Shown here: positions 50,711-58,363 of the stretch, one piece after another
Layout of the letters: every line of letters begins with the position of its first letter
Numbering within the stretch: the stretch's first letter is position 1
DNA from: JAFGCL01 sp964423835
GTDB lineage: Bacteria; Chloroflexota; Dehalococcoidia; UBA2247; RBG-13-53-26
Direction of reading: 5' to 3'
DNA length: 64,000 nt
Assembly: GCA_964423835.1 (NCBI GenBank)
Contig: CAYRGJ010000007.1
Location: 1-64,000 of the forward strand
The notes under the pieces: generated by a model
The model's input: the letters and a program-made list of their open reading frames with translations, nothing else
Told to the model about the DNA's origin: nothing
Database searches by the model: none
Position numbers and translations under genes: made by a program

Positions 50711-53029
50711 CTAATGGATCACCGCATCCGGCGGTACCTTGCTGGGATAGGTGCCGATCAGCGTCGGCAGGGTCAGAACGGCCTTGGGCTTCCAGCCGAT
50801 CTCTTTGAGGTAGGCCATGGCTTCCTTCTTGAACACTATGGGCAGTTCCTTGTCGGTCCTGACATAGAGATGCAGGTCCGGCGGCAGGCCGCCGCCCATG
50901 TACTTCTTGTACAGCGAGATGTAATGGTTCAGCTTCAGCGCCCGGCCCTGCGGGGTGTCGTTCTTCCGGATGCAGAGCTTGGCGATGGTGATCATGGCCT
51001 TCTCCTTGGTTTCGGTGACGTAGGCCAAGTGTTCCGGCGAAGGCTCCCCCGTGTCCACCGTCTCGCCCTTCCGCCCGTCTCTGACCGTCCAGTCGCCCTC
51101 TTCTTTCCGGGAGAGGAAGAGCCGGCGGTACTTCGACGAATGAGGCCCCAGCACAACCGGGATCCCCAGGCGGTTGCACCCGGTGGCGATGCTGACGGCC
51201 TTCTGCGAGTAGGCACCCCAGGCGACGCCGACCGCCCCCACGCGGTTCAGGATGTAGTCCGCGATGACTTCGTAGTTGCCGCGCAGCGGCAGCGTGGCGA
51301 AGATGTTGGCGATCTTGATAGCGGCGCCCGTGATATGGGCGTTGGCCACACACGAACCTATGTTGATCACCCCGCCGGCATCGAAGCTGGGCGGGTACTT
51401 CTCGTAGATGGTCTTGCCCTCAGCGTCCTTCTTCATGCTCACGGTCATGGCGGCGCAACCGGTGAGCACCACGATGTACTTCCTCTTGGCGAACTCCTCC
51501 GCCATCTCGGCCAGGTCCTTCAAGTCGGGGTAGTTCGAGCATCCTACAAAGGCTATCACGCCGGGGATAGTGCCCAGCACCAACGGCGCGCCCACGTTGC
51601 GGATCTCCGTGTCCATTATCGGCCCGCGCCCGGTCCTCATCCTGTAGGTTTCGGTCCTGGCGGCAGTCTGCATAATCTGGAATACGGGCACACCGTGGGT
51701 GCATTCCTCCTGGCACTTGCCGCAGCCGAGGCACTTGTCGAAGAGCTCTTTCATGGGCTCCAGGTTCCCTCGGGCCACCTGGCTGACGGCCACGCTGATA
51801 TCCAGCATGTTCGGGCAGGCGCGCTCGCACATGTCGCACTGCACGCACTTCTTGGCCAGCTCCTGCGCTTCGGCGTCGCTGATCATCTGGGTTCTTCTCT
51901 GCGGCGCAAGCTGGAGGGCCACCCTCACTGCCACCTGGCCGGCCTTGTGAGGGTCCAGGATCAGGAACTGCTTCCCGTTCTCGACCATCTCGCGCACTAC
52001 CTCGTCGGCGTCCTTGTCCGTGGCATCCTCCAGCCCATAGCAGGCCTTGTCCGAGGTGGCGATGAACGCGGAGCCGACCTTCCTGGCTTCGTCCAGCAGG
52101 TCTGTCCTGATGCACTGCTCGTCGGTCACCACGACGTCGGCAATCCCCGTCCTGATGTAGAAGAGCTGCCGGGAAAGCGGGCCGATCACCCTGACGTGGT
52201 CATCATACCGGCTCGTTTCGTGAGCAGTGCAGCACAACCCGCCGATCTCAACCTTGTCCCGGAGACCGTTCTGCCGCAGGTAGTCGATGATCGTGGTGGA
52301 AGTGACCGGGTTGTGGCCTACGACGATTACCGTCGGCTTGTCCCCGTCCAGCACGGCGCACCCCATGTCCACCAGAGGCGTATCGGCCACCGAGGTGGGG
52401 AACTTGAAGCCGATGATCTGGGCGATGTCGGCCGCTTCCATGGCCACGTGGTCCAGCATGCTGGCATGGAGGGCCTTGGACTCGAAGTCCAGGTTGCTGC
52501 CCTCCTGGCCGGTGTGGAGGGCCGAGATCAGGTGTATGAGCTCGCTTTCGACGTATTCCAGGGCGGTCGCCAGGTCCTTCAACGTCTCGGGCTTCAGCCC
52601 CAGCACCAGGCGGATGTTGGGGGCTTCCACGGCCACGTTGCCGCCGAGGTCGATCTTGAGGTCCTCACCGTAGTGCTCGATGAGGTGGTCGATGACGTGC
52701 CGGGCGTGACCGCCGTGGGCCGAAAGTCCCATGCAGGCGGCCAGCAGCACGATGCGGCCCTGCTGACCGGCGATATCGATGCCGCAACCGCCCCTCTTCC
52801 CGCACGTCAGGTCACACTTGCCGTAGGTGCAGAAGCAGCACACGTCGCAGAAGGGCGCGTACAGGGGCGGGTAGGACTTCATGAGACGCATGTCCCAGCT
52901 GCGCAGGTCCGGGATCCCCGGCATCGGCGTCTGGCCCACCGGCTCCCAGGCATCGCCGGCCCGGATGGTGTCCTCCACGCGCTGGCGCTTGCGGGTCTTC
53001 TTCGGTTTCTTCTCGTCTGAATCAGCCAT
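50711..53029 (-). CDS. cdhA: CO dehydrogenase alpha subunit, archaeal type (CdhA)
   Basis: CdhA oxidises CO or reduces CO2 at a Ni-Fe-S C-cluster. The 772 residues match the archaeal CdhA length rather than bacterial AcsA/CooS (about 630-670). N-terminal cluster cysteines are in FCDVCCFCTYGKCDLTCG (near residue 60). C-cluster regions include GGLCCTAHETSRYDDH (near residue 263), VVTDEQCIRTD, VGCSNYPD, LTGCAAMTVSM and IGSCVANAHITGAA. The inserted ferredoxin domain that marks CdhA is present, CVQCDMCERACP (near residue 402) and CLGCGKCQEEC. It lies 3 bp after the delta gene. Confidence 0.96.
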   Translation of the reverse strand: MADSDEKKPKKTRKRQRVEDTIRAGDAWEPVGQTPMPGIPDLRSWDMRLMKSYPPLYAPFCDVCCFCTYGKCDLTCGKRGGCGIDIAGQQGRIVLLAACMGLSAHGGHARHVIDHLIEHYGEDLKIDLGGNVAVEAPNIRLVLGLKPETLKDLATALEYVESELIHLISALHTGQEGSNLDFESKALHASMLDHVAMEAADIAQIIGFKFPTSVADTPLVDMGCAVLDGDKPTVIVVGHNPVTSTTIIDYLRQNGLRDKVEIGGLCCTAHETSRYDDHVRVIGPLSRQLFYIRTGIADVVVTDEQCIRTDLLDEARKVGSAFIATSDKACYGLEDATDKDADEVVREMVENGKQFLILDPHKAGQVAVRVALQLAPQRRTQMISDAEAQELAKKCVQCDMCERACPNMLDISVAVSQVARGNLEPMKELFDKCLGCGKCQEECTHGVPVFQIMQTAARTETYRMRTGRGPIMDTEIRNVGAPLVLGTIPGVIAFVGCSNYPDLKDLAEMAEEFAKRKYIVVLTGCAAMTVSMKKDAEGKTIYEKYPPSFDAGGVINIGSCVANAHITGAAIKIANIFATLPLRGNYEVIADYILNRVGAVGVAWGAYSQKAVSIATGCNRLGIPVVLGPHSSKYRRLFLSRKEEGDWTVRDGRKGETVDTGEPSPEHLAYVTETKEKAMITIAKLCIRKNDTPQGRALKLNHYISLYKKYMGGGLPPDLHLYVRTDKELPIVFKKEAMAYLKEIGWKPKAVLTLPTLIGTYPSKVPPDAVIH

Positions 53030-53032
53030 GGC

Positions 53033-53938
53033 TCACTTCAGTCCAAACAAGCGTTTGACATAACTCAGGGTCTCCGGGTGCCGCAGCACGGCCAGGTTGG
53101 CCCCGGCCAGCAGCAGCGAGACGGCCGTCATGCCCTCCCAAAGGATGCCCTGCTTCCGGTCCTCTTTGGCCTCCTTCGTCTTCCACGCTGCGCCGGCCAG
53201 GTTGGCGATGATGGGCATCTGGGTCATGCCGTCCTTGAAGATGACGCCGGTCTGCTTGAGTCGCTCCGTGATGCTGAAGGCGTACTCCAGGCCATAGCCC
53301 AGGGCCGGGCTCTCGGGATCGACGACCACCCGGTCGGGCGGGAAGGACTTGCAGATCTTGATGTTGAGCTCCTTGGCCAGGTTGATGTCCAGTGAGGTCT
53401 GGGCGATGAGGCAGTGCCCGTTGTCCAGGACCGGCCTGGCGATGGCCTCGTAGTTCTCCTTGACGGCTGGCCCCAGCAGCAGGTTCATCCCACGGCACTC
53501 CTCGGCCACCCTGGGCAGAACGGCGGCGTTCTTCTTCTCATCATCCGGCCCGTAGACGATCAGCGGCACCGGCACGGCCTCGGCCACGGCCTTCACCAGG
53601 CGGGCGGAGGTCTCCGGCGGCGTGTCCCCGGCGCCGGGATCGGCGCTGGCCAGGTGCAGGCAGACCGCCGCGGCGCCCAGCGAAGCGCATTTGCGGGCCC
53701 ATGCCAGCGGGTCCGAGAGCACGTCCTGATAGGGCTCCACCACCCATCCGGCCCAGTCCCGGGGGGCCATGTCCCAGACCTCCAGGGCGAGGCGGGGCGG
53801 GTTGGGTATCGACCCCTGATCGAAGAAATGGAACGGGAGGGCGGTCTCGCCGCCCAGCTTCAACACCCTGTCTCCGGACCCGATGGTGACCTCCCGGACG
53901 GTGCCGGTATAGGACTCCACGGGGGCTTTGTACTGCAT
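53033..53938 (-). CDS. cdhD: CODH/ACS corrinoid iron-sulfur protein small subunit (delta)
   Basis: This 301-residue TIM-barrel subunit (CdhD/AcsD) pairs with the gamma subunit to carry the methylcorrinoid. Blocks include REVTIGSGDRVLKLGGETALPFHFFD, AVCLHLASADPGAGDTP (near residue 88), NLLLGPAVKENYEAIARP, AQTSLDINLAKELNI and VVVDPESPALGYGLEYAFSI. Its length fits the bacterial AcsD-like size rather than the longer archaeal CdhD. The gene lies between acsE and cdhA with short spacers, so the three are co-transcribed. Confidence 0.94.
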   Translation of the reverse strand: MQYKAPVESYTGTVREVTIGSGDRVLKLGGETALPFHFFDQGSIPNPPRLALEVWDMAPRDWAGWVVEPYQDVLSDPLAWARKCASLGAAAVCLHLASADPGAGDTPPETSARLVKAVAEAVPVPLIVYGPDDEKKNAAVLPRVAEECRGMNLLLGPAVKENYEAIARPVLDNGHCLIAQTSLDINLAKELNIKICKSFPPDRVVVDPESPALGYGLEYAFSITERLKQTGVIFKDGMTQMPIIANLAGAAWKTKEAKEDRKQGILWEGMTAVSLLLAGANLAVLRHPETLSYVKRLFGLK

Positions 53939-53957
53939 GGCGTACCTCTCTCCGGTC

Positions 53958-54836
53958 CTAGTCTTCCAGCCAGGAGTGCGAGTAGAGCTTCTTCCCCGTC
54001 AGCATCATGGCCGTCCTGGCGTAGTCCCGGGCATCCGCGGGCAGGGAGGAGAGCTCGACGTCTTCACCATCCATGACCCGGTGCACCAGCCGGACTATCT
54101 CCGGCCGCTCTCCCCGATTCAGGGCCATCAGCTGCCGGTCCAGCGCATCGGCGATGACCGAGTACATGCCGTGGCGGGCCAGCATGATCATGTAGGTGCG
54201 GTTTATGATCCCCCGGCGCTGGGCGGGCGTGCCATTGGAGATGTTGGACAGGCCCAGGGTGGACTTGACTCCCGGGAGGATGTCCGGAAGCACCTTCACG
54301 AACTCCAGCACCTCCATCGCCTGCTCCTGGTCGGCGCTCACCGGCAGAAGGATGGGGTCGACCCAGATATCCTCATTGGGAATGCCGAGGTCATTGACCC
54401 GGGCCACGGTGTCGATGATGCTCTCCGACCGGGATGCCAGGTCCCGGGGGCAACCCTTATCCGTGAGCACTGACACCACCACCTCGGTCTTGTACTTCCG
54501 GGCCAGCGGGAGGATGTGCTCCAGGCTGTCCGTCCTGCCGGACACCGAGTTCAGCAGGGGTCTCCTCTTGCACATTTTCAGTCCGATGTCCATCGCCAGC
54601 GGGCTCAGGGTGTCGATGGAAAGGGGCAGATCGACCGCCGCCTGGACGGTCTTGACCAGCCACTCGGTCATGGCTATGGGGTCCTTGGTGGCCGGACCGA
54701 GGTTCAGGTCAATGTAGTGGACACCGGCATCAGCCTGACCTGCCGCCAGGTCCTGGATGGCCTTCGCATCCCGGGACTTGATGGCCACGGAGACGGCCTT
54801 CGAGATGATGTGGATGTTCTCACCGATGATTATCAT
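53958..54836 (-). CDS. acsE: Methyltetrahydrofolate:corrinoid iron-sulfur protein methyltransferase
   Basis: AcsE moves the methyl group from methyl-tetrahydrofolate to the corrinoid protein (or back). The 292-residue pterin-binding TIM barrel shows IIGENIHIIS at the start, HYIDLNLGPATKD (near residue 38), LPLSIDTLSPLAM, LLNSVSGR, VVSVLTDKGCP, DIWVDPILLPVS and STLGLSNISNGTP with Asn and Asp pterin contacts. It is the first gene of the leftward CODH/ACS operon. GGGGTGATC lies just before the ATG. Confidence 0.94.
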   Translation of the reverse strand: MIIIGENIHIISKAVSVAIKSRDAKAIQDLAAGQADAGVHYIDLNLGPATKDPIAMTEWLVKTVQAAVDLPLSIDTLSPLAMDIGLKMCKRRPLLNSVSGRTDSLEHILPLARKYKTEVVVSVLTDKGCPRDLASRSESIIDTVARVNDLGIPNEDIWVDPILLPVSADQEQAMEVLEFVKVLPDILPGVKSTLGLSNISNGTPAQRRGIINRTYMIMLARHGMYSVIADALDRQLMALNRGERPEIVRLVHRVMDGEDVELSSLPADARDYARTAMMLTGKKLYSHSWLED

Positions 54837-55193
54837 TACGGATCACCCCTACCAATCGCTGAACCCGATATGTCAGGGATTTTGCCAGAAGTCGGACTTG
54901 TCTGCCCCGTAGGCCTGGAGCATACGCCGGATTCCAAGACTGCCTGACTGGCGGACCCTCCACAGGGGACGGTGCCAGCCACCTCCGGCGCGCTGGATCT
55001 CACATTATCCTTTTGGTTAGATTATAGCACCATGCGCCGGCCATAACAAAGTCTCTGTGACAGGAATGGTGGACATAAAGCTACGGGCCGTATCCGGCGA
55101 AACTACGTAGGGGTACGGATTCACTCGCCGGCAGTGGCGGGATAGAATCAAACCGTCTAGATTTAACGCTCAGAGGCACCCAACTCCTGAGCA
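54837..55193. other. Leader and upstream region of the CODH/ACS operon
   Basis: No gene is supported. The proximal about 178 bp would be transcribed as a 5' leader from the promoter at 55021-55049. I could not recognise a known riboswitch in it, and no T-rich attenuator is visible. Upstream of the promoter nothing specific is seen until the terminator hairpin at 55194. Confidence 0.5.
55021..55049 (-). promoter_or_regulatory. Promoter of the CODH/ACS operon
   Basis: On the minus strand, TTGTTA (55044-55049) and a perfect TATAAT (55021-55026) are 17 bp apart, and the -10 is extended (TGCTATAAT). Initiation near 55014 would give a leader of about 178 nt before acsE. This is among the best-matching promoters in the window and implies strong expression. 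Confidence 0.75.
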
Positions 55194-55222
55194 AAGAAAG
55201 CCCATCACAAATGGGCTTTCTT
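55194..55222 (-). terminator. Rho-independent terminator hairpin
   Basis: AAGAAAGCCCAT and ATGGGCTTTCTT form a perfect 12-bp stem with a 5-nt loop. The plus side is followed by GCTTTT, and on the minus strand the stem itself ends in CTTTCTTTGC. It lies 50 bp past the stop of the leftward membrane-protein gene at 55272, and may also insulate the CODH/ACS promoter from read-through. Confidence 0.8.
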
Positions 55223-55271
55223 GCTTTTCCGGGATCGATCTGCAACTCATCTTCCGGCCGTCACACACGTC

Positions 55272-55934
55272 CTATGCGTCGGATGCCCTGCGCCAGTGCC
55301 ACAGCCGCCAGGCCCCGCGGAAGAGCCACGCTCCCAGTACAATCCCCACAAAGGACAGGGCCAGGCCAATGGCCCCGCCGACGACAGTCAGCCCCCCCAT
55401 GATGCTGTCCTGGCCCCATTCGCAGTCATCCCCCAGTGTGGCGTAGGCCCAGAGGCACAGGATGCACAGCACCAGGCCGGGGAGACTGAACACGAGCCCT
55501 GCGGCGGTTTCCAGACGCTTCGGTCGGGTCCATTCCCTTTCGTGCAGCAGGGCGGCGATGTTCAGCAATCCGGCCGCGAGCAGCGCCCCATTGAACAGCA
55601 GAGTCTGGGGGCACAGCTGGATCGGGTGGTGCAGCAGTGGGGCGCAGAGCCAGGGGGCGCCCAGGGAGACCAGCGGCATCGCCGAAGCGAGATGCCAACG
55701 CATTCCGGCCAGGACGGCTGCCAAGCCGATGGCCGATACTACGTAGACGGGAATGAAGTCCTCTCCTCCTGCTGCATATACCGCGAGCATGTACCCGAAA
55801 TAGCCTCCCCAGGCCAGGGCCGCAATCCGGGCCAGCCAGCACAGGGCGCTGCCGTGCGGCGGGCCGAAGAAGAAGTCGCGAGCCCGGCCCCGCAACCCGA
55901 TCGTGGGCTCGACCCCCGTGCTGGCGCTGACCAT
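55272..55934 (-). CDS. Multi-pass membrane protein, unknown function
   Basis: This protein of about 220 residues has five or six hydrophobic segments (LARIAALAWGGYFGYMLAVY, VYVVSAIGLAAVLAG, LLFNGALLAAGLLNIAALL, GLVFSLPGLVLCILCLWAY, LTVVGGAIGLALSFVGIVLGAWLF). The start is taken at 55934 (VSASTGVEPTIG follows); an ATG at 56006 is also in frame but lies under the fmt promoter. No family is recognised. A terminator follows it, and it is divergent from fmt. Confidence 0.7.
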   Translation of the reverse strand: MVSASTGVEPTIGLRGRARDFFFGPPHGSALCWLARIAALAWGGYFGYMLAVYAAGGEDFIPVYVVSAIGLAAVLAGMRWHLASAMPLVSLGAPWLCAPLLHHPIQLCPQTLLFNGALLAAGLLNIAALLHEREWTRPKRLETAAGLVFSLPGLVLCILCLWAYATLGDDCEWGQDSIMGGLTVVGGAIGLALSFVGIVLGAWLFRGAWRLWHWRRASDA

Positions 55935-55987
55935 GGACTCAGTATTCCATGCCGCGCGCGCCCCGGTCTTGAGACCCTGGTCCCCAT

Positions 55988-56017
55988 TTGGTTGGCCCCG
56001 GACCACCGTGCTAAAAT
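55988..56017 (+). promoter_or_regulatory. Promoter of fmt, with -10 adjacent to the start codon
   Basis: TTGGTT (55988-55993), an 18-bp spacer and an extended -10, TGCTAAAAT (56009-56017), end 6 nt before the fmt ATG at 56024. No Shine-Dalgarno sequence is present in between, so fmt is probably translated from a leaderless mRNA. Confidence 0.6.
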
Positions 56018-56023
56018 CTCGCC

Positions 56024-56956
56024 ATGCGGATCGTATTCATGGGCACGCCCCAGTTCGCCGTTCCGGCCCTGCAGGCCCTGATCGAGAGCGAGCATGAGGT
56101 GGCGGGCGTGTTTGCCCAGCCCGACGAGCCCGCCGGCCGGGGCCGTGCGGTCGTTTCCGGGCCGGTCAAGAAGCTGGCCCTGAAGCACGGTATCCCGGTC
56201 CATCAGCCCCCGTCCCTGCGCGGGTCGTGTGAGCTGGAGCGGCTGGCCAGCCTGCGTCCGGATGTGGTGGTGATTGCCGCCTATGGCAAGATTCTGCCGG
56301 AGCCACTGCTCCGGTTGCCGCCGCGGGGCTGCCTCAACATACACGCCTCGGTGCTGCCCCGCCACCGGGGGCCGTCTCCGATCACGGCGGCCATCCTGGC
56401 GGGCGATGAGGTTGCCGGCGTGACCATCATGGTGGTGACCAGGGTGATGGACACCGGGCCCATCCTGTCGCAGCGCCAAGTCCCTATCCTGCCCCACGAC
56501 ACCACCGGGTCCCTCTCTCAGAAGCTGTCCGGGCTGGGCGCCGAGCTGCTGATCGACACTTTGCCCAAGTGGCTGGACGGCCGGCTGTCCCCGCAGCCCC
56601 AGGACGATGGCAAGGCCACCTACTCGAAGATGATCAGGAAGGAGGAGGGCCGCATAGACTGGCACAGACCGGCGGCGGCGCTGTGGAGGACGGTGAGGGC
56701 CTTCCAGCCCTGGCCCGGCTGCTTCACCACCTGGCAGGCGCGCATGGTGAAGATCAACGACGCCGTCCCGCTGCCGGGGGAGGGGACGCCGGGGCTGGTG
56801 GTGTCCACTGATGATGAGCGGGCGCCGGTGGGGGTGCGGACCGGCGACGGGGTCCTGGGCCTTTTGCAGGTGCAGCTGGAGGGGAAGCGCCCCATGGGCG
56901 GCGCCGAGTTCGCCAGGGGGCAGAGGGGCTTCATCGGGTCCCGGCTTCCGTCCTGA
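56024..56956 (+). CDS. fmt: Methionyl-tRNA formyltransferase
   Basis: Fmt formylates initiator Met-tRNA using 10-formyltetrahydrofolate. This 310-residue protein has RIVFMGTPQFAVPAL at the N-terminus, VIAAYGKILPEPLL, the catalytic block CLNIHASVLPRHRGPSPITAAILAGD (Asn, His near residues 105-107), and VMDTGPILSQ with the catalytic Asp. The C-terminal OB-like domain includes RIDWHRPAAALWRTVRAFQPWPG. Its length is normal. The usual partner def is not adjacent. Confidence 0.96.
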   Translation: MRIVFMGTPQFAVPALQALIESEHEVAGVFAQPDEPAGRGRAVVSGPVKKLALKHGIPVHQPPSLRGSCELERLASLRPDVVVIAAYGKILPEPLLRLPPRGCLNIHASVLPRHRGPSPITAAILAGDEVAGVTIMVVTRVMDTGPILSQRQVPILPHDTTGSLSQKLSGLGAELLIDTLPKWLDGRLSPQPQDDGKATYSKMIRKEEGRIDWHRPAAALWRTVRAFQPWPGCFTTWQARMVKINDAVPLPGEGTPGLVVSTDDERAPVGVRTGDGVLGLLQVQLEGKRPMGGAEFARGQRGFIGSRLPS

Positions 56957-57077
56957 CGCTTCCGCGGTCTCCCGGGACAGTGCGGGTGGACGCCGCGGCT
57001 GATGCTGGCGCCCGGCCCGAATCCGTGAGAAACTAGTTGTCGGGCCGCATATTCGCGGAGAGGGAGTGCATCACAGG

Positions 57078-58343
57078 ATGTCGCCGAAACAGCTGCCGTT
57101 CACCAGGGACCAGCTGGAGGGGATCGCCTCCAGGTTCCCCACCCCCTTTCACATCTACGATGAGAAGGCCATCAGGGCCAACGCCCGGGAGCTCATCCGG
57201 GCCTTCGCGTGGAACGAGGGCTTCAAGGAGTACTTCGCGGTCAAGGCCACGCCCAACCCCTTCGTCCTGAAGATCCTGAAGAGCGAGGGGTGCGGGACTG
57301 ACTGCAGCTCGCTGCCGGAGCTGCTGCTGTCCGAGAAGGCGGGGATCGTGGGCCACGACATCATGTTCACCTCCAACGATACCCCCGCCGACGAGTTTGT
57401 GAAGGCCCGGGAGCTGGACGCCATCATCAACCTGGATGACATCAGCCACATACCGTTCCTGGAGAAGAACGGCGGCATCCCGGACATAATCTCGGTACGG
57501 TACAACCCGGGCAAGCTGCGGGAGGGCAGCGTCATCATGGGCAGCCCGGAGAACGCCAAGTACGGCTTTACCCGGGAGCAGGTCCTCCGGGGGCTCCTGG
57601 ATCTGCACCGGAAGGGGGCCAACCGGTTCGGCATCCACACGTTCATTGTCTCGAATGAGCTGAATCCCGACTACTTCGTCAGTACTGCGGAAATGCTGTT
57701 CGACCTGGCGCTGGAGATACAGGAGACGGCCGGCCTCTGGGTGGAGTTCGTCAACATGAGCGGCGGGGTCGGCATCCCCTACCGGCCGGAGCAGAAGAAG
57801 GTGGACCTGGCGTATGTCGGCGAGGAGGTCCGGAAGAGGTACGAGGCCAAGATCCGCAGCAGCGGGCTGCACCCCGTCGCCATCTTCACGGAGTGCGGCC
57901 GGGCCATCACCGGGCCGGCGGGCTACCTGGTTACCCGGGTGCTGCACCGGAAAGAGATCTACAAGACCCACATCGGCGTGGATGCCTGCATGGCCAACCT
58001 GATGCGGCCGGGTATGTACGGCGCCTACCATCACATCACGGTGGCCGGCAAGGAGGACCGCCCGGCGGACCACGTGTACGACGTCACCGGCTCTCTCTGC
58101 GAGTCGATCGACCGGTTTGCCGTCGACCGGCCGCTGCCCGAGATCGAGATCGGGGACCTGGTAGTCATCCACGACGCCGGCGCCCACGGCCACGCCATGG
58201 GCTTCAACTACAACGGCAAGCTGCGCTCTTCCGAGCTGCTGCTGCGCGAAGACGGAGACGTGGTGCAGATCCGCAGGGCGGAGACCGTGGCGGACTACTT
58301 CGCCACCCTGGACTTCCAGGAGCTGGAAGGCTTCCGGGCCTAG
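57078..58343 (+). CDS. lysA: Diaminopimelate decarboxylase-like PLP enzyme
   Basis: This fold-type III PLP decarboxylase probably makes lysine from meso-diaminopimelate. The 421 residues show PTPFHIYDEKAI, the PLP lysine in YFAVKATPNP (near residue 52), NMSGGVGIPYRP (near residue 230), TECGRAITGPAG (EPGR-type), DACMANLMRPGMYGAYH and GSLCESIDRFA with the Cys-Glu substrate contact. The ATG at 57078 gives the standard N-terminus; a GTG at 57066 is also in frame. Ornithine/arginine decarboxylase relatives are the alternative, but the GSLCES motif favours LysA. Confidence 0.87.
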   Translation: MSPKQLPFTRDQLEGIASRFPTPFHIYDEKAIRANARELIRAFAWNEGFKEYFAVKATPNPFVLKILKSEGCGTDCSSLPELLLSEKAGIVGHDIMFTSNDTPADEFVKARELDAIINLDDISHIPFLEKNGGIPDIISVRYNPGKLREGSVIMGSPENAKYGFTREQVLRGLLDLHRKGANRFGIHTFIVSNELNPDYFVSTAEMLFDLALEIQETAGLWVEFVNMSGGVGIPYRPEQKKVDLAYVGEEVRKRYEAKIRSSGLHPVAIFTECGRAITGPAGYLVTRVLHRKEIYKTHIGVDACMANLMRPGMYGAYHHITVAGKEDRPADHVYDVTGSLCESIDRFAVDRPLPEIEIGDLVVIHDAGAHGHAMGFNYNGKLRSSELLLREDGDVVQIRRAETVADYFATLDFQELEGFRA

Positions 58344-58363
58344 TCCCGGCCCTGGTGCGCCGG

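Noticed and set aside
50543..53020. 825-codon plus-strand open frame
   Set aside because: It is antisense to cdhA and part of the NuoE-like gene, both of which have full motif support.
54837..55020. Cobalamin or tetrahydrofolate riboswitch in the CODH/ACS leader
   Set aside because: The leader is long enough, but I could not find the conserved B12-box or the tetrahydrofolate-aptamer core by eye. A covariance-model search would be needed.
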